A DNA stretch of 64,000 nt from a virus: positions 28,676 to 92,675 of the IMG/VR virus record IMGVR_UViG_3300019762_000005; one strand, given 5' to 3'. The notes below the pieces were generated by a model. That model had not been told where the DNA came from, ran no database searches, and saw only the letters and a list, made by a program, of their open reading frames with translations. The position numbers were made by a program, and so were the translations under genes. Positions 1 through 8,005 of the stretch are shown here, piece by piece; position 1 is the first letter of the stretch, and each line of letters starts with the position of its first letter.

Positions 1-2425
1 CTGGGAACTTTATTGTACTTAACATCCTAACGTCGCTACTCTTATTAATCTTCTCTAACATCCAAGATTTAAAGAATCTAAGACCAGTTTCATTTATAGG
101 ACCAGATGCATTTATACCTTTTGAAGTATTCGTTCCAGCTTTGTAGGTGTCTGTATTTCTAAGATGAGGAGGGGTTTCTGCTAGTAAGTATGTCTGCTTT
201 CTGTTTTCGAAGTAAGTGTATAACCCTGGTAAATTCTTCTCATACATTAACGTACCATTGTAATATAGACATAATTTTCTACACATCTCGTAGAAGTCAT
301 TAGGATCATCTGTACGACCTGTATATTCAGCAACTATTCTACGTGTGAATCTATTCATTACAAATACCGATGTTAGCGAGTCTGTTGATGATACTGCTTT
401 ATCAACTGTATCTCCTCCTAACAAGTAAGTTCCTGCTGGAACTTGTCCATCTACCTTTTGAGGCTTCTCTGAAATTTCTAATGCTCCAACTTTGTTTAGT
501 GATTTCTTTGACAGTGGATAATCTCTAATTGGTTCTAATTCTGTGTCATTTTTAAACTCTACTTCTCCAGCTTCATTGAACTCCAGCTTACCAACAAAAT
601 TAGCATCTAACTCTGTACTACTGTATTCTAATTCAGTAAGTGTGTCTTTAAGATCTGCTGCTGGAAAGAATCCTCCTTCAGACACTAAGAATATTTCTGA
701 CGGAATAAGAGGTCTGTTAATTATGAAGGAAAAGTACTTCTCTTTAGAAGATCTCTTCATTTCTTCCCTTCTGTCCTTCCAGTACTTCTCAGCCATAGTG
801 AAGTTGGTTAACTTGTTTGGACCTTCTTTGAATCTGTTTACTGCCATTGATGCAGGAACGAAGTATCCAATCTTCTTGGATCTATTCTCCCATTGGTCGT
901 GAAATGCTAAACAGTTGTAATCTTCTGGATTTTCAAATATCTTTTTAAGGTGAGTTACTGAGTTTCCTTTTACAAATCCTCCAGTACCAAACATATATAC
1001 AGTTCCGTATTGTCTACCATCATCAGATACAGTATCTTCCAGTCCTCCAAGAACTTCCTCGATATTATTCATAAATCCAACTTCCTCAAGCGCAACCAGC
1101 GATGGTCTTGAACCTGCAGCTGCTAATGGATCTTTCTCGAATGTCCTATGTATCAGCTTAGAAGCTGACTTTTTAGCCTCTACTGTTTGCTCTGCATTCT
1201 TGAACGAACCTTTGCTAGGAACATAAAGTGGAGACGGATAAAACTCTCCTCCAAACCATATTGATCCTGGTAGATTGTCTAATCCAATCGTAGCTTTACT
1301 TAGGAGCTCCATAGAATATTTGGCCTCTATAGCACCTACAAGAGTCTCTGATGCGAGTGGTGTTTTATTTCTTTTATTCTCCAAATAGAAGTCATAATCA
1401 ATAGCTCCGTCAAACATCCAGTTATGTCCAATCCATACTCCTGCATTGTATGATTTACCCGTATTGTGTTGAACTACATAGTCTGACTTTACAAACAAGT
1501 GATCCCCGTCAAGCTTGAATCCAAAAAACTCTCCTTTGCCTATGTACTCCATATCGAATGAAGATTCCTGCACATTGCTACGATTCGTTAACCCTTTTAT
1601 CTTTATACTCGACTTATAGAGCTTTATTGATTGCAACAAAGATTGATGTTTGAACACGATTTTGGTTCTGATATTTATGTGTTTTCCGTAGTTTGAAACC
1701 TGTAATTTATGGTTACTATTTGTTACAAATTCATCAAATCCTCCTGTTGTAGGTTTTATCTTATACAGGTCATCTATTCCAGAGTGAGTCCATTGTACAT
1801 TTCTAGGGCCTCCATCTGGACCCATGACTACATCTCCTTTTACAATATCTTGCACAAGCTTTATAGTTCCATCGTACATGACAACCTCAGTATCTTTACC
1901 AAAGCAATCTCTACTCTCCAGATCAATCACGTTCATTGCTGAATTCTTGTATTGAGGTTTACCCATGCTACCTTTAACATGAACCCTCCTTAAGTATTCT
2001 CTGGCTGTGACGTATTCCTTTCTTTGGCCGTTAGCTTTAAAAGCCTCTGGTACTCCTATCTTCAGCAACGCTTCGCTACCAAAATCCCGTACACCTTGCT
2101 CAAATCTAAAACAAGTCTCTTCTGTATCTCCTTCAAATCCAGAGAACCCTCTAGCTTCAGCAAGGTTCAAATGCTTATCCCATTCAAGATCACGAATGTA
2201 CGGCCTACCTAATATCTTTCCGATAGATTTTTCTGAAGACATTTTGATATGCCAAACGTTAGCAAAAGTATATAATGTTCCTGGCATCCACTTTCCGCCA
2301 ACCCACATTCCTTCTATACATTTACGCTTGACATCTCCCCAATAAGCCAACCTTTCGTACCGTTGAGATACAGGATTGTAACTAGGATGTTCCTTCGTTA
2401 TAAAGTTCTGAGTGTTATATAGCAT
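1..2425 (-). CDS. terL: Terminase large subunit TerL, partial, intein-containing
   Basis: Packaging motor ATPase/nuclease. The ATG is at 2425 and overlaps the upstream gene by 11 nt; the frame stays open to the window edge (808 codons seen). The N-terminal ATPase reads ...ESRD, then an intein at residues 174-321, then TGKSYNAGVW, so the P-loop (SRD-TGKS) is restored only by splicing. A Walker B-like segment (SLVALEEVG) and a TGG segment (MFGTGGF) follow. The RNase H-like nuclease begins with LLGGDTVDK and continues to FYEMCRKL and LMYEKN. The C-terminus is beyond the window. Motif order and the small genes upstream fit TerL of crAss-like phages. Confidence 0.85.
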   Translation of the reverse strand, partial: MLYNTQNFITKEHPSYNPVSQRYERLAYWGDVKRKCIEGMWVGGKWMPGTLYTFANVWHIKMSSEKSIGKILGRPYIRDLEWDKHLNLAEARGFSGFEGDTEETCFRFEQGVRDFGSEALLKIGVPEAFKANGQRKEYVTAREYLRRVHVKGSMGKPQYKNSAMNVIDLESRDCFGKDTEVVMYDGTIKLVQDIVKGDVVMGPDGGPRNVQWTHSGIDDLYKIKPTTGGFDEFVTNSNHKLQVSNYGKHINIRTKIVFKHQSLLQSIKLYKSSIKIKGLTNRSNVQESSFDMEYIGKGEFFGFKLDGDHLFVKSDYVVQHNTGKSYNAGVWIGHNWMFDGAIDYDFYLENKRNKTPLASETLVGAIEAKYSMELLSKATIGLDNLPGSIWFGGEFYPSPLYVPSKGSFKNAEQTVEAKKSASKLIHRTFEKDPLAAAGSRPSLVALEEVGFMNNIEEVLGGLEDTVSDDGRQYGTVYMFGTGGFVKGNSVTHLKKIFENPEDYNCLAFHDQWENRSKKIGYFVPASMAVNRFKEGPNKLTNFTMAEKYWKDRREEMKRSSKEKYFSFIINRPLIPSEIFLVSEGGFFPAADLKDTLTELEYSSTELDANFVGKLEFNEAGEVEFKNDTELEPIRDYPLSKKSLNKVGALEISEKPQKVDGQVPAGTYLLGGDTVDKAVSSTDSLTSVFVMNRFTRRIVAEYTGRTDDPNDFYEMCRKLCLYYNGTLMYEKNLPGLYTYFENRKQTYLLAETPPHLRNTDTYKAGTNTSKGINASGPINETGLRFFKSWMLEKINKSSDVRMLSTIKFP
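1463..1906 (-). other. Mini-intein in the TerL P-loop (148 aa)
   Basis: In-frame insertion beginning with Cys (block A, CFGKDTEVVMYDG), with a block B-like stretch FVTNSNHKL (conserved His) and ending in the block F/G stretch FFGFKLDGDHLF...VVQHN followed by Thr. Removing it joins SRD to TGKS. At 148 residues it is Hint-domain size; I see no homing endonuclease motif, so it is probably a splicing-only mini-intein. Confidence 0.85.
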
Positions 2426-2705
2426 TCTCTTCTTTGTATTTGTTCCAATCTTCTTCTCCCATTAAGTCTGGGAACTTGTTTCCTCCGCACTGCTTAGTAA
2501 CAAAGAACTTCCCGGGTGTGCTACATCCGCAATGTTGACACTTGAATTTGCAAGAGTCCTCACATACTTTCATTCTGTAAGCCACTTGCTCTTTCTTATA
2601 CTCTGGTAAATGCATAAACTCCGCAGCCTTAATAGGTGGGAGTTTACTTATTATCAACCTAGTGTTACCTTGGATGAATTCCGATATGTTTTTTAGTGTT
2701 ATCAT
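2415..2705 (-). CDS. Small Cys-rich zinc-ribbon-like protein
   Basis: 96 aa. The central half has clustered cysteines (CEDSCKFKCQHCGC, then CGG), which suggests one zinc knuckle or ribbon. It overlaps terL by 11 nt and touches the upstream gene, so it is translated with the packaging genes. A terminase accessory role is possible from position only; I do not recognise the family. Confidence 0.75.
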   Translation of the reverse strand: MITLKNISEFIQGNTRLIISKLPPIKAAEFMHLPEYKKEQVAYRMKVCEDSCKFKCQHCGCSTPGKFFVTKQCGGNKFPDLMGEEDWNKYKEENAI

Positions 2706-3283
2706 TAGAAGTCGTCGCTATCTGAGTCATAGACTACCTTTCCGTTATCTTTTGACAAACTAAGGTCTAAGTTCTTTTTAGTATCAGCGTACTCTTTAAA
2801 GTATTTAGCAGTACTGGCTAGTAATTTGTCTAGTGCTTCTACAGATTTGAAGTTGACTACATTTAGTCCTGTTTCAGGATCTTCTCTCCCTTCTAGTTCT
2901 TCTATATACCATTTCTTAAGAGAAGACTGTCTCATCCTCATTATCTCGTACCATTCGTTCATTTCAAACTCTAATGGATCAAGTGCAACCTCTTTGTATT
3001 TAGCTATCAAGCTTAAGGAAAACTCTGATTTCCAATCAAAGTTGACATCCTTTATTATGTCTTTTGCTAATTGAACTTGCTTCTCATCTTCGTTCAACAT
3101 ATACAATTTAGATGCTGGATTGTAGGCGTAATGTAGTGCCCACATAACCTTGCTTGAGTAAGCTTTCATTCTACTAGCCTTATCGTCTTTGTATAGCGTT
3201 TTGAACGGCTCAACGTATTTAAGTTCTGGGAACTCGTCCCAAAATCTCTTTGTATGGTCAAAATGATTTCTAAGGTTGCTCAT
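2705..3283 (-). CDS. Hypothetical protein upstream of terL
   Basis: 192 aa, rich in charged and aromatic residues and mostly helical in appearance, with an acidic C-terminal tail ending SDSDDF. It overlaps the upstream gene by 14 nt. The acidic, aromatic-ended tail recalls SSB-type docking tails, but there is no other sign of function. A small-terminase or adaptor role is conceivable from position only. Confidence 0.7.
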   Translation of the reverse strand: MSNLRNHFDHTKRFWDEFPELKYVEPFKTLYKDDKASRMKAYSSKVMWALHYAYNPASKLYMLNEDEKQVQLAKDIIKDVNFDWKSEFSLSLIAKYKEVALDPLEFEMNEWYEIMRMRQSSLKKWYIEELEGREDPETGLNVVNFKSVEALDKLLASTAKYFKEYADTKKNLDLSLSKDNGKVVYDSDSDDF

Positions 3284-3533
3284 CTAATTTCTTTCTTTTA
3301 TATTCTCTTCGTCTTTCTAACTTGTACTTATTCGGCATTATCTTAGCTATACCGCTGAGATGTAGAACACTCAGAGATTCTTCTATAGCTCCAAGATCAT
3401 CTTCTTTATACTTTTCAGACATCAACTTAGCAGCAGTACGTCCGTAATCTCTGTAAGCTTGAAGGGCCTTTCTTTCGTTAAGACCCTTCTCCCTTGCCAC
3501 TTCTCTAATTATATCTTCCTGCCACTTCTCCAT
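3270..3533 (-). CDS. Small basic hypothetical protein
   Basis: 87 aa. The N-terminal part looks like a small helical domain (EKWQEDIIREVAREKGLNERKALQAYRDYG) and the C-terminus is Lys/Arg-rich (KLERRREYKRKKLDEQ), so nucleic-acid contact is plausible. It begins immediately after the exonuclease gene's stop in the same leftward unit. Not recognised. Confidence 0.7.
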   Translation of the reverse strand: MEKWQEDIIREVAREKGLNERKALQAYRDYGRTAAKLMSEKYKEDDLGAIEESLSVLHLSGIAKIMPNKYKLERRREYKRKKLDEQP

Positions 3534-4205
3534 TTATAAACTCTTTATAAATTCATGTAGTTTTAAATTCCATTTAGCGTCGTCAAGAGCATTGTGTTCA
3601 TTACTTTGTTTAGGGTAGTTTTCTAATCTTTTACAATACTTTAAATGTTTGTTAAAACTCTCTTGTGTAATACACATTCCAGCATTTCTAACTTTACTAT
3701 CTAACTCTTGCTTTAAATCTATACAGTACATTGGGAATCCTTTTGGTAGGTCAATCATACGTCCAAATAACCAACAGAATACTACCCAATCGTAATCAGC
3801 ATAGTATGCGTAGAAATTTATGTCTTTCGGTATAATCTTCTCTGTGTTTTCCTTTGGGTAGCCTGTAACAGCGAATCCGTAAGTAAACTCTATAATTTCA
3901 TTTGCTATTTGAGTCTTTGATTTACCCTTCCAATCAATCAATCTTTTAAACCCTTTGTACGTAAAATCTTCTTTATGGTAAGTAGTTTCAGAATTTAATT
4001 CTTTCCATATATCTTTAAGTACATTTTCTCTTAACCACTCATTATTCCAAGCAGCTCTTACGTCAAACTCTTTACAAACATTGTAGTATTCTCTACCGTC
4101 TTCCGCTACAATACCTATTGAAATAAGCTCTATAGTGTCTGTAGCTTTACCTATAAAAGGTTTCTTTTTGTATTCGTGAAATTCTGTGTCTATATAATAA
4201 TTCAT
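3534..4205 (-). CDS. DEDDh 3'-5' exonuclease (Rv2179c-like fold)
   Basis: 223 aa. Motif I is YIDTEFHE (D6, E8) followed by IELISIGIVAEDGREYY, the stretch typical of Rv2179c-like 3'-5' exoribonucleases. Motif II probably lies in YYADYDWVVF, and motif III is EHNALDDA near the C-terminus (HxxxxD). The likely reaction is metal-dependent removal of 3' nucleotides from RNA or DNA. It may act in RNA turnover during infection or in nucleotide recycling; the substrate cannot be read from sequence. Confidence 0.8.
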   Translation of the reverse strand: MNYYIDTEFHEYKKKPFIGKATDTIELISIGIVAEDGREYYNVCKEFDVRAAWNNEWLRENVLKDIWKELNSETTYHKEDFTYKGFKRLIDWKGKSKTQIANEIIEFTYGFAVTGYPKENTEKIIPKDINFYAYYADYDWVVFCWLFGRMIDLPKGFPMYCIDLKQELDSKVRNAGMCITQESFNKHLKYCKRLENYPKQSNEHNALDDAKWNLKLHEFIKSL

Positions 4206-4225
4206 GCTGTCTTTATTGTATTTGT

Positions 4226-4402
4226 TTAAAACCCTGGTTTAGATTCTTCTTTACGATTCTCGTTGAGATCGTGAGTAGCATCCATTGTTCTCTTTATGAT
4301 TAATATTCCTAAGAAGTATATCTTAACTATCGTCTCTTCATTACAAATGTTGTCTTTTATTGACATCCATTTAATTTTTTGCTCTGTGACTCTTTTAATC
4401 AT
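4226..4402 (-). CDS. Short hypothetical protein (58 aa)
   Basis: Uninterrupted ATG-to-TAA frame of 58 codons filling the gap between the exonuclease gene and the Acb2-like gene, starting 2 nt after the latter ends. It is basic at the N-terminus (MIKRVTEQKIKW) with a hydrophobic middle (VKIYFLGILII) that could be one short membrane segment. Supported by tight spacing and the lack of another gene in the gap. Confidence 0.5.
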   Translation of the reverse strand: MIKRVTEQKIKWMSIKDNICNEETIVKIYFLGILIIKRTMDATHDLNENRKEESKPGF

Positions 4403-4404
4403 AA

Positions 4405-4626
4405 CTACTCAGTAAAGTTTGCTTTAACTGCAAAATGACAAGCTCCTTCTAATTCTGTTTGAGCTATAGATATTACTCTATGCTTTTCTCCAGAAGCTTC
4501 TTCAGTTCTCATGCCTTCAAGAAGGTCTATTACTTCAGCAACTTTGTTTTTGATTTCATCAACCGTGCTGTTCTTTGCTGGATTAAATTCAGCCTTTACT
4601 CTTTTTTGTCCTAGTGTTTGTCCCAT
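4405..4626 (-). CDS. acb2: Acb2-like anti-CBASS cyclic-nucleotide sponge
   Basis: 73 aa. The layout matches the small helical Acb2 family: EFNPAKNSTVDEIKNKVAEVID (residues 13-34), a short linker, then HRVISIAQTELEGACHFAVKA (49-69). Known Acb2 proteins (Pseudomonas phage PaMx33, T4 Vs.4) assemble into hexamers that bind cyclic di- and trinucleotides and so starve CBASS effectors. Assignment rests on the FNP...VDxIKxxxAExID and AxTxLExAxxxAVKA pattern recalled from the family. Its place in a tight leftward operon suits early expression. Confidence 0.72.
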   Translation of the reverse strand: MGQTLGQKRVKAEFNPAKNSTVDEIKNKVAEVIDLLEGMRTEEASGEKHRVISIAQTELEGACHFAVKANFTE

Positions 4627-4628
4627 GA

Positions 4629-5087
4629 TTACTTTTCTTTTTGATCTTCTGTTAATTCAGATACTATTCTAGTATCTTTTGATAATTCTGCTTCAGTAAT
4701 TACATCTCCTCTTCTGTAGATTAACCTATAAGGTCCGTTAACCTCTGTAAGAGATTTAAGGTTTTCTGCATTCTTTTCCGATTCATTGTCATATATGAAT
4801 ACTAATCCGTTAGCTTCACATTCCCATTTAGTGAAAGGAGATACAACCTCGTCGCTCTTCAATAAGAATATATCTCTAGCCGTCTTTCTATAAACTCTAA
4901 GATTATGACTAGACTCTCTCATAAGTCTTTGAAATATTCTGTTTGCTAAATGCTCGTGAGCTATATCGTTGTCGTGATGATCCGTAACTGTAACGCTACC
5001 ATTCTTGTATAATTCTTGGATGTGTGAATCTACCAATCTAGTAGTTCTACCTGTTCCTCTAAACTCGTCTTCTTTTAATTCTGCCAT
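4629..5087 (-). CDS. Hypothetical protein with GTGRTTR P-loop-like motif
   Basis: 152 aa. The N-terminus holds RGTGRTTRLVDSHI (residues 10-23), a motif seen in small phage proteins and possibly a nucleotide-binding loop, although the classical GK[ST] is missing. A mixed alpha/beta body follows. It is 2 nt from the Acb2-like gene, so probably co-expressed. Function unknown. Confidence 0.65.
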   Translation of the reverse strand: MAELKEDEFRGTGRTTRLVDSHIQELYKNGSVTVTDHHDNDIAHEHLANRIFQRLMRESSHNLRVYRKTARDIFLLKSDEVVSPFTKWECEANGLVFIYDNESEKNAENLKSLTEVNGPYRLIYRRGDVITEAELSKDTRIVSELTEDQKEK

Positions 5088-5096
5088 GATTATTTT

Positions 5097-5729
5097 TTAT
5101 GAAAATTTAATATCTATTTTTTTCTTCTTTATTACTTCAGCCTCAGACGAATCTGCTATTTCCTTACCTAGCGTAGATGAGCTAGGAACTTTAGGAAACT
5201 CGAATCCACCTATAGAATGAGCTGGTTTTGCTACTGATTCTATTTCTTGCTCTTCTTTAATCGGTAAAACTTCGTCTATGATTTCTTCCGGTACTGAAGG
5301 AGTAGGCTTTGGTATAGGTGTCGGAGTAGGATACACAGCCTTAGCTGGCTCTTCTTTCCTTGTTAGGATTAGTCCTAGTTCTATACCTTCTTCTGACGGT
5401 TCAATGATAAGCGTCTTGTTTAAGACTCCGCTCTCTGATAATATCTCCTTTCCAAAAAACTTCTTCGTTTTTAATCTTTTAAGTACTTGGGAGAAGGCAG
5501 TAGACTTCATTCCTAAGTCTCTATATATCTCCTGTCTAATTTCAGTCGATAGTATAAATTTAGCTCTTTTGTTTTCTTCAATCGAACTATACTCAATATT
5601 GTACTCTATGAGCTTAGCTAGTACTAACTGCTCTTGAGGACTTAGATTTAACGAGAAATTCAGGAAAGCCACCACTTGTCTGTAGACTTGGCCACCTACA
5701 AATGGTAATGCTAACTTGAATTCTTTCAT
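5097..5729 (-). CDS. Winged-helix-like protein with Pro/Thr linker
   Basis: 210 aa. The first 115 residues look like a helix-turn-helix or winged-helix domain (LSPQEQLVLAKLIEY...RQEIYRDLGMKSTAFSQVLKRLKTKKFF), a layout that suggests DNA binding. A Pro/Thr-rich linker (TPTPIPKPTPSVP) leads to an acidic, Ser-rich region and a basic end (KKKKIDIKFS). A regulator or terminase-associated DNA binder is a reasonable guess; I do not recognise the family. Confidence 0.65.
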   Translation of the reverse strand: MKEFKLALPFVGGQVYRQVVAFLNFSLNLSPQEQLVLAKLIEYNIEYSSIEENKRAKFILSTEIRQEIYRDLGMKSTAFSQVLKRLKTKKFFGKEILSESGVLNKTLIIEPSEEGIELGLILTRKEEPAKAVYPTPTPIPKPTPSVPEEIIDEVLPIKEEQEIESVAKPAHSIGGFEFPKVPSSSTLGKEIADSSEAEVIKKKKIDIKFS

Positions 5730-6101
5730 TTAGTTTTCTTGCTGTTTGATAAATATACCTTTAGCTTCTTTCTGCATCTCTTCATCAGTTCTCATCTGAA
5801 CCGCAGCCTGGTTAATCACAAGCATACCAGTACCCATAAGGTATTGGATCATCTTCTTATACATAACAACGTATTGTTTGAAGACTTGGATTTCCTTGCT
5901 AATAGTTATAGCGAACTCTTGTAACGCTATGGTCCTATTTACACCTGCTGATTTGGTTGTTAGAGTGATTGAAAACACACCATTCTTAGTGTTGTCCTTA
6001 ATATTGAATGATTGCCCCATAGAGACAAATTCTTTATTAATCTCGTTTACCATTGATTCAGTAAACTTCTTTAGGTAATTAAATTCTGCCGTATCTGTCA
6101 T
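5730..6101 (-). CDS. Hypothetical protein
   Basis: 123 aa, with a beta-rich middle (NGVFSITLTTKSAGVNRTIALQEFAITI) followed by a long helix with hydrophobic face (VFKQYVVMYKKMIQYLMGTGMLVINQAA). Directly followed by the winged-helix gene, with no gap. Not recognised. Confidence 0.65.
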   Translation of the reverse strand: MTDTAEFNYLKKFTESMVNEINKEFVSMGQSFNIKDNTKNGVFSITLTTKSAGVNRTIALQEFAITISKEIQVFKQYVVMYKKMIQYLMGTGMLVINQAAVQMRTDEEMQKEAKGIFIKQQEN

Positions 6102-6111
6102 TACGTGTTAT

Positions 6112-6396
6112 TTATTTAGTGAAACCTAACGCTACTAATTTATCCTCTGGAGAATTCTTAACAGCTACTTTTTCACTCAACTTCTCAATGAAGCTGTCAT
6201 GAGCCTCTTCAATAGGCATCTTAGTATCGTAATATTTAACACCTAATTCCTTTCCTAACTTGTCAGTAGCAATGAACTCGTTGAACACTTCTTGATCCTC
6301 AGACTCAGGATACTCACCTTTTTTGATTCTTTTAGGTGAAGAAAGTTCTACTGTAATGATTACTACTTCTCCGTTGATTGTGGTTGTTTTTACCAT
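6112..6396 (-). CDS. Hypothetical protein (94 aa)
   Basis: I place the start at the ATG at 6396 (MVKTTTINGEVVII...) because a terminator-like hairpin (6472-6498) and a promoter-like box lie just upstream; a longer in-frame reading from a TTG at 6564 would run through both. The protein is a small alpha/beta domain. It is first in the operon that leads to terL. Confidence 0.65.
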   Translation of the reverse strand: MVKTTTINGEVVIITVELSSPKRIKKGEYPESEDQEVFNEFIATDKLGKELGVKYYDTKMPIEEAHDSFIEKLSEKVAVKNSPEDKLVALGFTK

Positions 6397-6430
6397 TGTA
6401 ATGTTTTGTTCGTTTATATATATATGAACT

Positions 6431-6439
6431 GTAAAGATA
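6431..6439 (-). promoter_or_regulatory. Possible -7 box for the leftward packaging operon
   Basis: Read on the minus strand this is TATCTTTAC, one base away from the Bacteroidota TAnnTTTG box. It lies 35 nt upstream of the ATG at 6396 and just after a terminator-like hairpin. I see no matching TTG at the expected distance, so support is weak. Confidence 0.3.
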
Positions 6440-6471
6440 GGTAAAAATTTGTAATAGAAAAATCTAGGCAT

Positions 6472-6498
6472 AAAAAAGCCCCTACATAATTGCAGAGG
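6472..6498 (-). terminator. Rho-independent terminator-like hairpin, leftward
   Basis: On the minus strand CCTCTGC-aattat-GTAGGGG (7 bp with two G-T pairs) is followed by C and six T. It would end a transcript coming from the divergent control region before the packaging operon starts, separating the short upstream unit from gene 6112-6396. Confidence 0.6.
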
Positions 6499-6581
6499 TG
6501 TATTTTCTTCCATCAACTCATCACTAGATGGTATCTTATATTCTTTCGGCTTCCTTAGACTCAAAAGTTTTTAATAAGTAA

Positions 6582-6746
6582 TTAAAAATTTATCGCTTCG
6601 TCATCCTCATAAAGAAGATTGTTAATCTCCTTCATCGCATAGCGATGGTTACGGCTTCGCCTATCTACGCTGTTTTGTAGAGAATTGATGCCTAAGAAGT
6701 GAATGTTATACCTTTCTTCGTTACCGTTGTTTGCTTTCAGATTCAT
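6582..6746 (-). CDS. Possible small protein (54 aa) in the leader region
   Basis: ATG-to-TAA frame on the minus strand, 54 residues, Asn/Glu/Arg-rich (MNLKANNGNEERYNIHFLG...). It lies about 170 nt downstream of a good promoter and upstream of a terminator, so the region is probably transcribed. The same stretch contains a palindrome (CATCGC-TAT-GCGATG), so it may instead be part of a structured RNA. Confidence 0.35.
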   Translation of the reverse strand: MNLKANNGNEERYNIHFLGINSLQNSVDRRSRNHRYAMKEINNLLYEDDEAINF

Positions 6747-6924
6747 ATCGCTTCCGTCACGACTTAGATTCTGTAAGTTTTATGTTGTCTCTAAACAGCT
6801 ATGTATTTATTGACTTGTTATCACGATACTTACTAAAAGGATAGCTTGGAATTAAGAGGTCCCGTAACCAAGAATTTTCATTCCTCAACCGGCAAGCTCC
6901 ACTATTTGCTCAAACATCCAGATG

Positions 6925-6955
6925 CAAATATAAGGTTTTATTGCTTATGTGCCAA
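6925..6955 (-). promoter_or_regulatory. Bacteroidota-type promoter, leftward
   Basis: On the minus strand TTG (6953-6955) is followed by exactly 20 nt and then TATATTTG (6925-6932), matching the main Bacteroidota sigma factor consensus TTTG-N19-21-TAnnTTTG. The predicted start near 6918 gives a long structured leader before the possible 54-aa frame and the hairpin at 6472-6498. Confidence 0.65.
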
Positions 6956-7046
6956 GATATTAGGTGTGTTTTTTATATTTTTTTTTGGGACTTTTGTATA
7001 CGAATTGTATGGGTTTTTAATTTTTAGACCCCCCCCTATACTTTTT

Positions 7047-7107
7047 ATATGTTAGCTTCTATAGACTTTTAATTTTTTAGAACCCCATATGTTAGCTTCT
7101 AAAGACT
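7047..7107. repeat. Direct repeat pair, 21 nt, 40-nt period
   Basis: ATATGTTAGCTTCTATAGACT at 7047-7067 and ATATGTTAGCTTCTAAAGACT at 7087-7107 (one mismatch). Each copy is preceded by a related block (TTTTAATTTTTTAGA then a C run). Candidate binding sites for a regulator or replication initiator. Confidence 0.7.
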
Positions 7108-7189
7108 ATCCACCCAAACAACCCCTACTAAGTTTTAGCGGGAAAAGGTCCCGCCCCTTAAATTGCCAATCGGCCAAACAATTACTACT

Positions 7190-7444
7190 ATGGACATTAT
7201 TATCGACAAAATTACGAACTCAGAAAAGAACGAAGGATTATCACACTTATCTATGACTGCTAGTGTAAAGACTAAGTTTGGTCTTAACACTACAAAGATG
7301 TACATGTGGGTGATGGATACTGAACTTAGCGAGGGTGATACTATTACTGTATCTTCTAGCGACTTCACGTCTTATCAGAAAGAGATGACTGGTGATGATG
7401 GTGTTACTAGAGTATTGACATACCTGAAGCCTTCTGTATTCTAA
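7190..7444 (+). CDS. Small beta-rich hypothetical protein
   Basis: 84 aa. The ATG at 7190 is chosen because the A-rich leader AAACAATTACTACT typical of this genome lies just before it. The sequence alternates short strands (MDIIIDKIT, ASVKTKFGL, KMYMWVM, DTITVSS, TRVLTYL), suggesting a small beta fold. First rightward gene from the divergent region. Not recognised. Confidence 0.65.
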   Translation: MDIIIDKITNSEKNEGLSHLSMTASVKTKFGLNTTKMYMWVMDTELSEGDTITVSSSDFTSYQKEMTGDDGVTRVLTYLKPSVF

Positions 7445-8005
7445 TACCTTAATAGGGTGAGTGACCTGTAATGGTTGCTCATCTGTTACCGAGGTTGTAT
7501 GTGATATGCATGCTTATTGGTTTGATAACTACCGACTGTACCAGACTGGACCAGACTGTAACAACAAGGTCGTAGACTATACCTTATTATATAGACACCT
7601 GCAGAATTGGAACTTTAGCAAAATATCAATACGTACAACATTAGCACATTACGGTCCTTATTGGACCAATATTACTAGACTGTACTGTTATGTACTGACT
7701 GTTAACCAGTTAGGCCTTGATAGGACTACACTTCTTGGATGGGAAATGTTGAAAAGTGTTGGAAAGTGTTAGCAAGTGTGGATGTAATTTACTTATGCTC
7801 TCTCGTACCAATCCCATCATACCAACATACATCCATTTTAAAGAGCTTAATGTTATTGTCCTTAACAACCAGTCCAGAAGAATACAACAGTCCGTAAGGA
7901 TTACATTTTACTAGCATTATACATAAAATACTATGTGTGTGTTAGCAACCTATTACATAAACAAACAACTTTTTTACACAACAATCATTAAAAACTACTA
8001 CAATT
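7445..8005. other. 561-nt gap with little coding evidence
   Basis: The only long frame is a GTG-start reading (7461-7772) rich in Cys, Trp, Tyr and Thr and poor in Lys and Glu, unlike neighbouring proteins. The DNA holds a repeated ACCAGACTG (about 7538-7556), a GGTCC-TTATT-GGACC hairpin (about 7652-7666) and three 10-bp tandem units (7749-7778). A structured RNA, control region or origin is more likely than a gene. Confidence 0.5.
7749..7778. repeat. Three 10-bp tandem units
   Basis: TTGAAAAGTG, TTGGAAAGTG and TTAGCAAGTG in direct succession. The 10-bp period puts the shared AAGTG on one helix face, as in iteron-like protein-binding arrays. Confidence 0.6.

Larger units (their letters stand above)
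6747..7189. other. Divergent intergenic control region
   Basis: No convincing gene in 443 nt. Leftward and rightward transcription separate here. It holds a leftward promoter (6925-6955), an imperfect inverted repeat around 6844-6898 (AGCTTG paired with CAAGCT), T-rich stretches with a run of C, two copies of a 21-nt direct repeat (7047-7107), and a GCGGGA/TCCCGC hairpin at 7138-7154. This looks like a control or origin-type region. Confidence 0.6.

Noticed and set aside
543-2345. Plus-strand frames over the left 2.4 kb
   Set aside because: They are antisense to terL, which shows clear ATPase, intein and nuclease motifs on the minus strand.
6397-6564. TTG-start N-terminal extension of the gene ending at 6112
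   Set aside because: It would run through a terminator hairpin and a promoter-like box; the ATG at 6396 is better placed.
7461-7772. GTG-start frame of 103 codons
   Set aside because: Rich in Cys/Trp/Tyr and poor in Lys/Glu unlike its neighbours, no A-rich leader, and it overlaps repeats and a hairpin.
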